Below the pieces are notes generated by a model. That model had not been told where the DNA came from, did not search any database, and saw nothing but the letters and a program-made list of their open reading frames with translations. DNA of 64,000 nt, from contig NZ_UQRQ01000008.1 in the NCBI RefSeq assembly GCF_900543425.1, forward strand, positions 108,842 to 172,841, written 5' to 3'. This document shows, piece by piece, positions 46,901 through 55,021 of this stretch. Positions within the stretch are counted from its first letter, which is position 1, and every line of letters begins with the position of its first letter. This DNA comes from an uncultured Sanguibacteroides sp. (GTDB taxonomy: Bacteria; Bacteroidota; Bacteroidia; Bacteroidales; Marinifilaceae). Both the position numbers and the translations under genes were made by a program.

Positions 46901-47646
46901 TTGTGAAATTAATCAGTCAGGACTGGGTGGGAAGAGCTGTAAGTACATACGGAGTTCCGGTATTGAACGGGCCGGTAAGAGGTATTTACTCCTCCCGGTT
47001 TGCCGGATTGGATGACCACGGAGTACCTATGTTTTTCAATAAAAATAATGAAAAGGTATACTACCTGAAATTACAGAGCTACGACTGGAGCGATTTCGTT
47101 TACAGCGGAAATCTGGAACCGACCACAAATGCCGGTATGCGACATACTTTCACCTTTGGAAATCTCTCGTTCTCGGCCCTGTTTACCGGACAATTCGGAC
47201 ATAAAAAACGGGTTATGCAAAATTACAGCTACGGTTATTATGATTCGGAAGCTTTACCTTCCAAATTAAAAAATCGTTGGCGGGTTGCAGGAGATGAAAA
47301 AATCACTCATATCCCTGCTATTTTGGATAAAGATTACTATAACCGTTCCAATGAAACGGATATTTCTACTGCCTACAACCTTTATGGCATGTCGGATCTA
47401 TGGATAGCCGATGCTTCCTTTATCCGGCTAAAAAACTTATCCCTATCCTATTCCTTACCTCAAAAATGGATGCAAAAACTCTCGATAGATCATGTGAATC
47501 TCGGTTTTTCAGCTACAAACGTGGGCTTATTGTGGCTGGCAGATAAAGAAAAACTGGGAGGTGAAGATCCGGAATTTTCCTGGTCGGGAGGTACTATTAT
47601 GCCGATTAGCCGCCAATATGTATTCACCTTGAATATAGGATTCTAA
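43978..47646 (+). CDS. SusC/RagA-family TonB-dependent transporter with STN signalling domain
   Basis: A 1,222-residue outer-membrane importer. The hydrophobic signal segment is at about 22-42 (MKVTILLLLINICQSFGGVYSQ). The first 21 residues are basic and may not belong; ATG codon 15 or 22 could be the true start. The STN domain (about 48-118, GTLEEIFKTIEQKGEYTFLYS), CarboxypepD-like domain (GIVKDETGEPLPGVSVILKG), plug (EEVVITGYQ, LRIRGASSIYG) and barrel ending LNIGF are all present. It is likely a peptide or protein-fragment importer, because a zinc metallohydrolase lipoprotein follows in the operon; that is inference. Confidence 0.95.
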   Translation: MKKKREPGSGSRGDMPINFVKMKVTILLLLINICQSFGGVYSQSVKYDISLEKGTLEEIFKTIEQKGEYTFLYSIDDIDKIAPVKINVKQAELKEILTICLAKTDLTYEINHQLVIIKKREDEKKITMIMIKGIVKDETGEPLPGVSVILKGSHTGSTTNIKGEFQLNVPKQDSIVLIFSFVGMKTQEVMYKEKPMTIVLKEDVQSMEEVVITGYQKIDRKLFTGAASKVEMKDIYLPGEPDITKALEGQVAGVSIQNVSSTFGSAPKLRIRGASSIYGNQKPLWVIDGVILEDAVNVSMDDLNSGNISTIISSGVAGLNTDDIASLQILKDVSATALYGARAMNGVIVVTTKKGRQGKMSVNYSTNISIKPIPSYNDYNILNSKEQMSVNRELYEKGWINVAQTQSAIDHGPYGKMFDLIAKNEINWVDNSDEANAFLRKYEAANTNWFKELFQTGVQQQHTLSISGGGSQNTFYTSISYLHDNGWTIADKVDRYTALLKGTFDITKQLTLTASTNMSFRKQRLSGASQSTDDVNGVDRYTGRIERNFDNNPFLYALQTSRAIRCRDENGNLEFFRKNYADYNIVDELSKNKIEATVRDMSFAADINYKITSSLSLSGKVSARYYMSKLDRKVHENSNEAKAYRAGTGPDDSGLIQANNGLLFQKPGDNSGIKYSILPEGGIYEAFYDEMLNYYLNANVNWNPRIGSNHMFTFLLGAEIRYINRDKDWNYGFGHFFDAGNVSKPSANYMEYLESVGGSYFGKAKGFDRFAAFFLNYGYSYKGKYTFNGTIRYDGSNRLGHARSARWLPTWNISGKWAVKEEDFMNRIEWLSLLNLRLTYGLNASLGNATNSTLLARTRVNSHPFHPSFSELEIDIVSLGNRDLTWEKQHEFNTGIDVGLWEDRLNLVIDYYNRKAFDLIGAYPSSGVGGERLKLGNIADMNSHGIEFTLTYTPIQSKKFRWNFNINYAYHHSKIVKLISQDWVGRAVSTYGVPVLNGPVRGIYSSRFAGLDDHGVPMFFNKNNEKVYYLKLQSYDWSDFVYSGNLEPTTNAGMRHTFTFGNLSFSALFTGQFGHKKRVMQNYSYGYYDSEALPSKLKNRWRVAGDEKITHIPAILDKDYYNRSNETDISTAYNLYGMSDLWIADASFIRLKNLSLSYSLPQKWMQKLSIDHVNLGFSATNVGLLWLADKEKLGGEDPEFSWSGGTIMPISRQYVFTLNIGF

Positions 47647-47706
47647 GTCCACGATAAATGTAGTAAGAAAACAATAAACGAATCAACAGAACTAAAATTT
47701 AAAACG

Positions 47707-49146
47707 ATGAAAAAATATTATTTACATCTATATACTATGTTCTTGTCCGCCGTTCTTTGCTTCACGGGATGTAACGCTTTTCTGGATGTTTCACCAGACG
47801 AGCGCATGGAAATCGATAACCTCGACAAGGTCTATCAAATGATTACCGGAGCCTACCAGAACAAATACGGCTTCAGGTTTACCCATATGTCTTCCGACGA
47901 TGTGACTGCCGTAAAGGGAGTAAACCGTACACAGGAAACGATAGAAGATTTGTATAAATGGAGTCGCAATTTCCAGAACCAGACACATCAGGATGCCCCA
48001 GCATCTTATTGGACAGTTACTTACAGTTCCATAGCCAACATCAACCATGCCCTCGAGGCCATGGATCAATTGAAAATCCTCCCGGAAGAGTCCGCCAAAG
48101 CGGAAGTCATCCGGGGTGAGGCCTTAATTATCCGTTCCTATAGTCATTTTATGTTAGTCAACCTATTTGCTAAACATTACGATAAGGCTACGGCCCCGAC
48201 AGATCCAGGTGTTCCTTACGTTGTCAAACCCGAGGACAAATTGGTGATTCGTTACAAAAGAGCTTCCGTGGAAGAAGTATATCAACTGGCAGAAAAAGAT
48301 TTACAGGAAGGAATCCGCTTATTGGAAAAACATCCCAAACTATTTAATCCGAGTAAATACCATTTTACGTTCCCGACGATATACTTATATGCCTCCCGTT
48401 TCTACACTTTCCGCAACAGGGACAAAAAAGATGTAAAACAGGCCATCGAGTACGCCAACCAAGCCATTCAACATTTCGGCGGATTACTGGTAATGCGCTC
48501 CTGGAGCGAATACAGCAAAGACCAAGAAGGGCCTATCGATATCACCCAGAATGAAGTGGGGCTGGTACAAATTTCAGCCACCATGGTCAATTATGCTTTT
48601 ATCTATCAATTAACAGAGGAAATTCGAGATACGGAATTGAAAAATCCGTTCAAACAAAACGACCTCCGTTTGAAAGCAAAATACCTTACTTCCGGAAATA
48701 TATATACTCCCATGTACTTTTTTGTGCCGGAAAAAAAGAACACCCTCTATTCGGCATACGATCTATTCCCTATGTCGGAAGCCCTACTCAATGCAGCCGA
48801 AGGGTATGCCCGAGAAGAAAATTTCGACAAAGCTTTGGATATGTTACACGCCTTGGGTAAAAAAGTCTATTACAACTATAATAGCTCTAAAGTAAGCAGA
48901 GCTACAATACAAAAAGCCTACCCTGCCGATACGGAACAGGAATCTATGATCCGATATATTCTTTTTGAAAGACGAGTTCAATTTCTGATGAAAGGTATGA
49001 GGTGGTTCGACATCAAACGTTACAACCTGGATGTAGAACATCTGTTACAAGACGGTACCACCATTCGTTTATCGGAGATCGCACCGAACAAAGATTATCA
49101 AATCCCCAGCTATGCGATCGAAGCTGGTCTTGAACCCAATAAATAA
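47707..49146 (+). CDS. SusD/RagB-family nutrient-binding lipoprotein
   Basis: A 479-residue surface lipoprotein (lipobox CFTGC, Cys22), lid of the preceding SusC. SusD-type segments include EVIRGEALIIRSYSHFMLVNLF, the middle helices VEEVYQLAEKDLQEGIRLL and the C-terminal MIRYILFERRVQFLMKGMRWFDIKRYN. It lies 60 bases after susC. Confidence 0.95.
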   Translation: MKKYYLHLYTMFLSAVLCFTGCNAFLDVSPDERMEIDNLDKVYQMITGAYQNKYGFRFTHMSSDDVTAVKGVNRTQETIEDLYKWSRNFQNQTHQDAPASYWTVTYSSIANINHALEAMDQLKILPEESAKAEVIRGEALIIRSYSHFMLVNLFAKHYDKATAPTDPGVPYVVKPEDKLVIRYKRASVEEVYQLAEKDLQEGIRLLEKHPKLFNPSKYHFTFPTIYLYASRFYTFRNRDKKDVKQAIEYANQAIQHFGGLLVMRSWSEYSKDQEGPIDITQNEVGLVQISATMVNYAFIYQLTEEIRDTELKNPFKQNDLRLKAKYLTSGNIYTPMYFFVPEKKNTLYSAYDLFPMSEALLNAAEGYAREENFDKALDMLHALGKKVYYNYNSSKVSRATIQKAYPADTEQESMIRYILFERRVQFLMKGMRWFDIKRYNLDVEHLLQDGTTIRLSEIAPNKDYQIPSYAIEAGLEPNK

Positions 49147-49154
49147 ATGAACAT

Positions 49155-50042
49155 ATGAAAACGATAATATTTTTTACCTTACTCTTTGCTAGCTTGGGGC
49201 TAACCGGATGTTCCGACAACGATTCGTTACTCCCCTCCGAAGAAGACCTTTTTCCAACAAAATCAAACACGGAACTGGATAAACAATTAAATGAACTATT
49301 CCGACCTTATAACACGATCGTCGAATACCGGTATATAAAAAACCTGATCCCGGACGACTGGTATTATATCTATCCGGTCAAAGAAGAGTTAGTATTACCG
49401 ATGGCCGAATTTTTAAAAGAGTATTGGGTTGGTCCGCTGGAAGCCGGATCTTCGCGTGAGTTTGTCGTAAAAAACTTTCCGCGCATGATTCTTCTTATCG
49501 GATCGCCGGCCTATAACATGGACGGAACAAGAGTCACCGGACAAGCCGAAGGGGGAACCCTTATCCGCTTCACGGAAGTAAATGATTACAACATCCAAAA
49601 AGAGAAATGGATATCGGGACAATTGGAAACAGCTTTTCACGAATATGCCCATATTCTTCATCAGACTTTCGGTTTTCCAGATGATTTCCGTAACATCACT
49701 CCTAATAGTTATACGAAAGGAGGATGGAAATCATTGAAACTAAAAGACGCCATAAAACTGGGTATGGTCTCCAATTATGCCTGCTCTGCTCCGGAAGAGG
49801 ATTTTGCGGAACTCTTCTATTTCTGGATCGTCAGCCCGTATGCAGATTTGGAGTATGTATTTAACGAACAATCGACAAGCGGCCTTAAACCATCTCAGGT
49901 ACAAGATGTTGTAGAAATGAATGCAGGCAGAAGAATTATTCAGAAAAAATTACTAACCCTGGAAAAATACCTGCAACGGATCGGTGTCGATTTGCAAAAT
50001 ATCCGAAATGATTTACAACATCGTCTGGGGCATGAGAAATAA
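49155..50042 (+). CDS. Zinc metallohydrolase lipoprotein of SusC/D import loci
   Basis: A 295-residue lipoprotein (lipobox GLTGC, Cys19) with a zincin motif HEYAH at residues 162-166 in ETAFHEYAHILHQTFGFP. A downstream EEDFAELF segment could supply the third ligand (gluzincin-like). It matches the substrate-import-associated zinc metallohydrolase lipoproteins that sit next to SusC/SusD in many Bacteroidota. Such a protein presumably trims a peptide or glycoprotein substrate at the cell surface. It lies 8 bases after susD. Confidence 0.88.
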   Translation: MKTIIFFTLLFASLGLTGCSDNDSLLPSEEDLFPTKSNTELDKQLNELFRPYNTIVEYRYIKNLIPDDWYYIYPVKEELVLPMAEFLKEYWVGPLEAGSSREFVVKNFPRMILLIGSPAYNMDGTRVTGQAEGGTLIRFTEVNDYNIQKEKWISGQLETAFHEYAHILHQTFGFPDDFRNITPNSYTKGGWKSLKLKDAIKLGMVSNYACSAPEEDFAELFYFWIVSPYADLEYVFNEQSTSGLKPSQVQDVVEMNAGRRIIQKKLLTLEKYLQRIGVDLQNIRNDLQHRLGHEK

Positions 50043-50073
50043 GACTATTGCTAAATCTAAAAAAGAAATAATT

Positions 50074-51303
50074 ATGAAAACAATTACTTTTTTACTACTG
50101 ATATGTACGGCCTTCGTTGTCTCTTGCCGAGACAACGAAGTAGACGACCTTTTTGAACTCTCCCCGGAGGCAAGAATCGCTCAACGCATCAGCGAAATTC
50201 AAAACGAATTGGTCACCGCCAAAGAGGGATGGATTACACACTATATTTACAACGAATCGGCTGACGACATCTACCTTAAAATTATTTTTAAAGAGAATAA
50301 CCGGGCAGAGATCACTTATTCAAAGAAGGGAAAAATCATAACAGAAGAGAGCAGTTATGCCATTCGTTATTCCCAGCAAGTAGATTTGATTTTCGACACC
50401 TACTCCGTTTTTGCCACATTAGTAAATAGTCTGAACAAAGGTGATTTCCGTTTCGAATTTGATCGGAAAGAAAACGGTTTACTCTATTTCAAAAGCCGCA
50501 GCAGTACATTTGAACCGGAGAGTTACATTGAGTTTGAACCCAATACGGGTACTCTTACCTATGAAAAACTATTAGCCATGTACAATCGATTGCTTCCCGA
50601 TCCGAATAAACCCTTTTATCGTGTAATGAATATTCAGGGAGCGAATACGAAGTTTTGCCTTTGGAGGGGATGCGGAATCAATTTAGAATGGGAAGAAAAC
50701 AATGTTTTCTACACCCAGCATTTACCGATAAAAATAACCGACGACGGATTTGAGTTCAGGAAACCTTTTCAAGTTAATAATACTAATATCACCCGCTTGG
50801 TTTATAATGAAACCGATGATAATTTTGAAATCTGGAGCGAACAGACAAAAGTCGGTTCCCTGGATTACACGGAGCAGAAACCATGTCGATTCGGAAATTC
50901 CACGGAAGAATTTTTAAAGGAAGTAGGCGGATTCGTCGTCATCGAATACAGCGGGGAAATGCAGAATATTATCGATCTGGTATATGAAAATGATCCCGAT
51001 TTCTACGATATTGAATTCTACGTGAACTACGGAAAAAACGAGGACATGAACGAATTGAATTTCTATAGCGAAGAATGGGGGTATCTGGTATGGGACATGG
51101 ACTTCCAATACGATAAAGACATTATGACCATGAACGTTATAGAATCACAATCGGAAGAAGCTGACGAATATGCAACCGATATCGCACCCGATCTTTACCG
51201 GGTTTTCGCCGACCAAGCGTTTACGCTGGTAAAACGAAACGGCAAATATTGGTTTATTCAAAACAACGATCCCCGGATCTACATGCTTGTAGAACCCCTG
51301 TAA
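50074..51303 (+). CDS. DUF4302 lipoprotein
   Basis: A 410-residue lipoprotein from the ATG at 50074 (signal TITFLLLICTAFVVSC, Cys18). The frame is open further upstream to 49984, but that part overlaps the previous gene and lacks a signal peptide at its start. The DUF4302 pattern includes KEGWITHYIYNESADDIYLKIIF and the LIFDTYSVFATLVN stretch. DUF4302 proteins recur as the last gene after a SusC/SusD pair and a zinc metallohydrolase; they are probably surface substrate-binding proteins, function untested. Confidence 0.85.
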   Translation: MKTITFLLLICTAFVVSCRDNEVDDLFELSPEARIAQRISEIQNELVTAKEGWITHYIYNESADDIYLKIIFKENNRAEITYSKKGKIITEESSYAIRYSQQVDLIFDTYSVFATLVNSLNKGDFRFEFDRKENGLLYFKSRSSTFEPESYIEFEPNTGTLTYEKLLAMYNRLLPDPNKPFYRVMNIQGANTKFCLWRGCGINLEWEENNVFYTQHLPIKITDDGFEFRKPFQVNNTNITRLVYNETDDNFEIWSEQTKVGSLDYTEQKPCRFGNSTEEFLKEVGGFVVIEYSGEMQNIIDLVYENDPDFYDIEFYVNYGKNEDMNELNFYSEEWGYLVWDMDFQYDKDIMTMNVIESQSEEADEYATDIAPDLYRVFADQAFTLVKRNGKYWFIQNNDPRIYMLVEPL

Positions 51304-51305
51304 CC

Positions 51306-51389
51306 GAAAAGAGGTTGTCCACGTCCTCACCTTCGTTCTCCTCAAAGCGGCGAACGGTAAGCAAGAAGTATCGAGGACAACCTCTTTTC
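51306..51389. terminator. Long-loop inverted repeat between convergent genes
   Basis: GAAAAGAGGTTGTCC (51306-51320) and its exact complement (51375-51389) flank a 54-base loop that has further partial self-complementarity. It fills the 94-base gap between the converging DUF4302 and ABM genes and could end transcription from both sides. The U-rich arms at each end (TTTTC) fit a bidirectional terminator. Confidence 0.6.
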
Positions 51390-51397
51390 CCTATCTC

Positions 51398-51691
51398 CTA
51401 CTCGTCTTTTACTTGAATTGCAAATTTATCGGTCCGCTTTTCCTCACTTAACGCCAGCATTTGAGGTACCAAGCGGGTAAAATGTTCCGTATTGCGATGG
51501 GTTTCCAGCACATCGGCATTTGCCCACGTCTCGATAATCTCCAACCGATCCGGTTCCATCATATTTGAAAAAATATCGTACCCTATACATCCGTTCTCTT
51601 GCCGCGATTTAACAGCAAGTTCCCGCAAAATCTCTATCAATTTCTCCTTGTTCTCTAATTTTACCCGGAGAGCCACATTAATTCTAATCAT
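51398..51691 (-). CDS. Antibiotic biosynthesis monooxygenase (ABM) domain protein
   Basis: A 97-residue single ABM-fold protein, similar in size to YgiN/quinol monooxygenases. Family features are the first strand INVALRVKLENKEKLIEIL, the EENGC-like RQENGCIGYDIF motif near 35-46, EIIETWANADVLETHRNTEHF near 53-73 and a short terminal helix and strand. Its substrate is unknown. It is transcribed alone between the DUF4302 gene (convergent) and the transglutaminase gene upstream on the same strand (48 bases). Confidence 0.88.
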   Translation of the reverse strand: MIRINVALRVKLENKEKLIEILRELAVKSRQENGCIGYDIFSNMMEPDRLEIIETWANADVLETHRNTEHFTRLVPQMLALSEEKRTDKFAIQVKDE

Positions 51692-51739
51692 CTGTTTTAC
51701 TTTTTAACCTTTATTCATAATACACAAAATTCCACCCCA

Positions 51740-54373
51740 TCATTTTAATTGCATCATTTTTAATAATTGAGAACCTAAGCCCACTCTATACCCTTGGGAT
51801 ATAAATACGACCTCTCCCTTTCGATTCACCACGATAACACAGGGCAATTGTTTCGTTTTTAATTCCAAGGCCTTTTCCCATGCACGCCACACCTCCTCCT
51901 CGATATCATAACCGAAACTCAAAACGGTCGGGAAGGGTCGGAAAGCCGATCGATCAAATTTTTTCCACTGTTCTTTATTCCGAAAAATAAATGTCATCGG
52001 TATTCCTAACTCTTCAAAATCAATTTTCATGCTACTAACATCCCGTAACAGATGATTAGTAGGCTCCTTATCCGCTTCTATCAAAGCCAAAGCCGTATAA
52101 CCCGCCAAAGGCCATTCTAAAAATTCCCGGTTACCATTCTCCTCCAAACCACAAGCCAAATCAGGATCGATATATCCTAATATTCGGTTCACTTCTTTAC
52201 ACGGAGCGATATGCATGTCCAAAACAGTTGTTTCATCAGGATCTATCCGAAATGAGGTCATATTCGACAATACGGTACCGTCACTCCTACGATTACCCGT
52301 GATTAAAAGATAATTTCCCTCTTCCAAAGTTACCGGCTTTGCAAATATGGTTTTCAGAGAAGCTCCGGCTCCCATATCAACCGCGGCATTACTTCCCAAA
52401 TCTATGGTACGGACCGTTTGATCTCTCAATTGAGCTATTGTGAAATTCAAAAAATAATTCGGGTCCTTTACCTCATCCCCCCTATAACGTATCATCAGTC
52501 TCCCTTTCGGCCCGACGAAATCTAATACGGCAACCGAAAGTGATCTCCAACTTCCATTATCATAGTATTCCGGTTTCCCCGAAACAGGCTCGATCCGTGC
52601 CGGAACTCCCAAAGAACGACAAGCGGCAACAAAAAAGATATCTCTTGAACGGGAATCCGTAATTCCCGTACGCAAAACGCCCTCCGGCGGAGTAATGATC
52701 TTAGCCGGATAGATCGAATCTATCACCTGAATATTATTGATCTCTTCCAACAGGTCAGCCACGGAAGAGATACGTCTCTTCGACAGATAATCAGTCAATA
52801 GCGGACGATAAGCCGTCAAAAACTCGTTACGAATCCTCGGATTTAAGATATATTCCTTAAACATCGGAGCCTCCCGGTACTTCCAGGCTGAATTCAAGTG
52901 AGCCGTCCATACCCGAGCCGGGGTATCCTGCAAATCTTTTTCCGGAACCACGCTCAGCAACTCCATCGCTGTTTCTCTTTGTTCCGGAAGCACCTCCCGG
53001 ATAAAACGTACAGTCTCCTTGTAATTTCCCCGGCTTATTTTTACGAACCGAACGAATTGTTCCGGATCAACGCCCAACTCTTTCGCTATCTCTTCAGCCT
53101 CCTTTTCCTGCATAAAGGAAGCGACATAAGCATTTCGGATAGAATCTTCCCGCGTAAACCTTCTGTCATTAACAGCACGTTCCTCACTACTGGCAATAGC
53201 ATCGACAGGTTCCGCTACCGGAGGAACCAAAACATATTCTTCCGCGTAATGACTGTTCACCTCTTTATTTAAGACAATGCGAACGGTATCCCCTTCCTTT
53301 ACATCGTATTTTGCAAACCCGTATTTCTCTCCCTTAGAGCCCCAAACAATCAGATCTCCCAATCCCAACGTCAAACGGGTTTTTCCCTCTTCATCCGAAT
53401 ACAAGGTTGCTACCGAATAATACTCTCCGTAATTAAACAACCGATATTCCACTTTTGCTCCGGCAACAGGTCGTTGAAGAGAATCAACAACTTGCACGAC
53501 CGTCGGTCTGGTCTTCGTATAATGAGCCGTCACGTTAATGCCGGTACTGTTCCGAGTGGCATATACCACCTCTTCATCTCCTTTATAACGTCCGAAAACA
53601 TCCGCCTCCACGTAAACGGCCCGCTGTACCGGAACGGTAAACCACGCCATATTTAACCGGGGTTCGGGTTCACAGGCTCCCAAATATTTCCATTCTCCAT
53701 CCACCCATACTTCTATCCAGGCGTGGTTATCATCACAATGTGCCCAACGGGGTGTATAAATTTGCCGGGCAGGAATAGCCACAGCCCGCAAAGCCGCTAA
53801 TGTAAACACCGACTCTTCCCCGCAACGTCCGTAAGCCGTGCTCACGGTTGCCAAAGGAGAAAAAGTACGCGCATCCGTTGGCCTGTAAATAACCTTCTCA
53901 TGGCACCAGTGATTTACCTCTAAGGCCGCTTCTTCCATAGATTTACAATCTATTACCCTACCCTTCAACTCTTTATAAAACACCAAACGAGAGGAATCCA
54001 AGGCCTCTTTCCCTCCCCTTATCGGAAGAACAAAATGACGAAATATCTCTTCCGGTATACGTTTCCCCCAAGGCATCTCTTTTTTAGCCTGTAGTGAAGC
54101 TTTGATATTCTTTAAGAAAAACGTTCCGCTTTGCATGGAAATATCCACCAAAGGAGAATAAGCATACAGAAACTCCATCGCTTCCCGTTCTTCCCAATTC
54201 ATGGGAGTATCGAAAATTTCCAATACATTTTCCGAAGATTTTATCAACATCTCTCTTTTCCGATCGAAATCACGCCGAACCTCTATTCGATAATCACGAT
54301 CCGAAATAAAATGCGGATGTTCGCAGCTATTCAAAAACAAGAATACAATCAGTCCAATAATAAGTAATTTCAT
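51740..54373 (-). CDS. Transglutaminase-like lipoprotein with C-terminal thioredoxin-like fold
   Basis: An 877-residue lipoprotein (lipobox FLNSC, Cys17). The transglutaminase core is at about 140-245. The nucleophile C184 is in YGRCGEESVF and His217 is in CDDNHAWIEVW. The usual third-residue region reads LGACEPEP, with Glu where many relatives have Asp. A region with beta-rich repeats follows (about 285-355, VQVVDSLQRPVAGAKVEYRL). The last ~130 residues end with LPCVIVVNRKGEVVFISQGY, like the C-terminal half of a TlpA/thioredoxin fold, without a visible CxxC. Probably a surface or periplasmic peptide-processing or cross-linking protein. A promoter box lies just upstream. Confidence 0.88.
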   Translation of the reverse strand: MKLLIIGLIVFLFLNSCEHPHFISDRDYRIEVRRDFDRKREMLIKSSENVLEIFDTPMNWEEREAMEFLYAYSPLVDISMQSGTFFLKNIKASLQAKKEMPWGKRIPEEIFRHFVLPIRGGKEALDSSRLVFYKELKGRVIDCKSMEEAALEVNHWCHEKVIYRPTDARTFSPLATVSTAYGRCGEESVFTLAALRAVAIPARQIYTPRWAHCDDNHAWIEVWVDGEWKYLGACEPEPRLNMAWFTVPVQRAVYVEADVFGRYKGDEEVVYATRNSTGINVTAHYTKTRPTVVQVVDSLQRPVAGAKVEYRLFNYGEYYSVATLYSDEEGKTRLTLGLGDLIVWGSKGEKYGFAKYDVKEGDTVRIVLNKEVNSHYAEEYVLVPPVAEPVDAIASSEERAVNDRRFTREDSIRNAYVASFMQEKEAEEIAKELGVDPEQFVRFVKISRGNYKETVRFIREVLPEQRETAMELLSVVPEKDLQDTPARVWTAHLNSAWKYREAPMFKEYILNPRIRNEFLTAYRPLLTDYLSKRRISSVADLLEEINNIQVIDSIYPAKIITPPEGVLRTGITDSRSRDIFFVAACRSLGVPARIEPVSGKPEYYDNGSWRSLSVAVLDFVGPKGRLMIRYRGDEVKDPNYFLNFTIAQLRDQTVRTIDLGSNAAVDMGAGASLKTIFAKPVTLEEGNYLLITGNRRSDGTVLSNMTSFRIDPDETTVLDMHIAPCKEVNRILGYIDPDLACGLEENGNREFLEWPLAGYTALALIEADKEPTNHLLRDVSSMKIDFEELGIPMTFIFRNKEQWKKFDRSAFRPFPTVLSFGYDIEEEVWRAWEKALELKTKQLPCVIVVNRKGEVVFISQGYRVGLGSQLLKMMQLK

Positions 54374-54393
54374 CTTAGTAGGAGTTTATAGAG

Positions 54394-54401
54394 CAAATAT
54401 A
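54394..54401 (-). promoter_or_regulatory. -7 promoter box of the transglutaminase gene
   Basis: Minus-strand TATATTTG is a perfect TAnnTTTG, about 20 bases before the ATG at 54373. The -33 box is not clear. The divergent Crp/Fnr-type gene starts 65 bases away at 54439, so the regulator may act here. Confidence 0.4.
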
Positions 54402-54438
54402 ACAGATATTTTCCGAAATTTTTCATTATTTTGCCCGC

Positions 54439-55017
54439 ATGGAAGATACGTCTAAAATCATACGATCGTTGGTCGCACAGGCGGCCTATATATCCCCGGC
54501 CTCACAGGTAGCATTAGCCGATATTCTGGTCCGCTTCGAATTGGACAAGGAGGAGGTATTTTTACGGGAAGGAGAGGTATGCCGGTACTACAGCTTAGTT
54601 GAGAAAGGAATGATCCGCCTTTACTACATCAAGGGAGGACGGGATTTGACCGAACACTTCGCCTATGAAAACGGACTATTTGTTTCACTCGAGAGTTTTT
54701 TCAGGCAAACACCGAGCCGACTAATCATAGAAGCGTTAGAACCCACGGTTATCTACTCCATGCCTTACGATAAGTTACACTCCCTGATGAAAGAGAATCA
54801 TGAGATTGAACACTTTTACGGCAAATTATTAGAGAACTCGCTTATCGAATCACAGCAAAAAGCAGATGCATGCCGTTTTGAAACCGCCAGGGAGCGTTAC
54901 CATCGGCTGGCAAACGAACACCCGGAGATCATAAAAAGAGCCCCTCTCGTCCATATTGCTTCCCGTCTCGGTATGACCCCGGAAACCCTTAGCCGGGTAC
55001 GGGCAGGTCTCCTATAA
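54439..55017 (+). CDS. Crp/Fnr-family transcriptional regulator
   Basis: A 192-residue regulator with an N-terminal cyclic-nucleotide-binding-like beta barrel (about 20-125; EEVFLREGEVCRYYSLVEKGMIRLYYI) and a C-terminal helix-turn-helix (about 150-190; LVHIASRLGMTPETLSRVR). The arginine/serine signature for cAMP is not evident, and there is no Fnr-type cysteine cluster, so the ligand is unknown. It is divergent from the transglutaminase gene and converges on the MATE gene with only 4 bases between stops. Confidence 0.9.
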   Translation: MEDTSKIIRSLVAQAAYISPASQVALADILVRFELDKEEVFLREGEVCRYYSLVEKGMIRLYYIKGGRDLTEHFAYENGLFVSLESFFRQTPSRLIIEALEPTVIYSMPYDKLHSLMKENHEIEHFYGKLLENSLIESQQKADACRFETARERYHRLANEHPEIIKRAPLVHIASRLGMTPETLSRVRAGLL

Positions 55018-55021
55018 AGCA

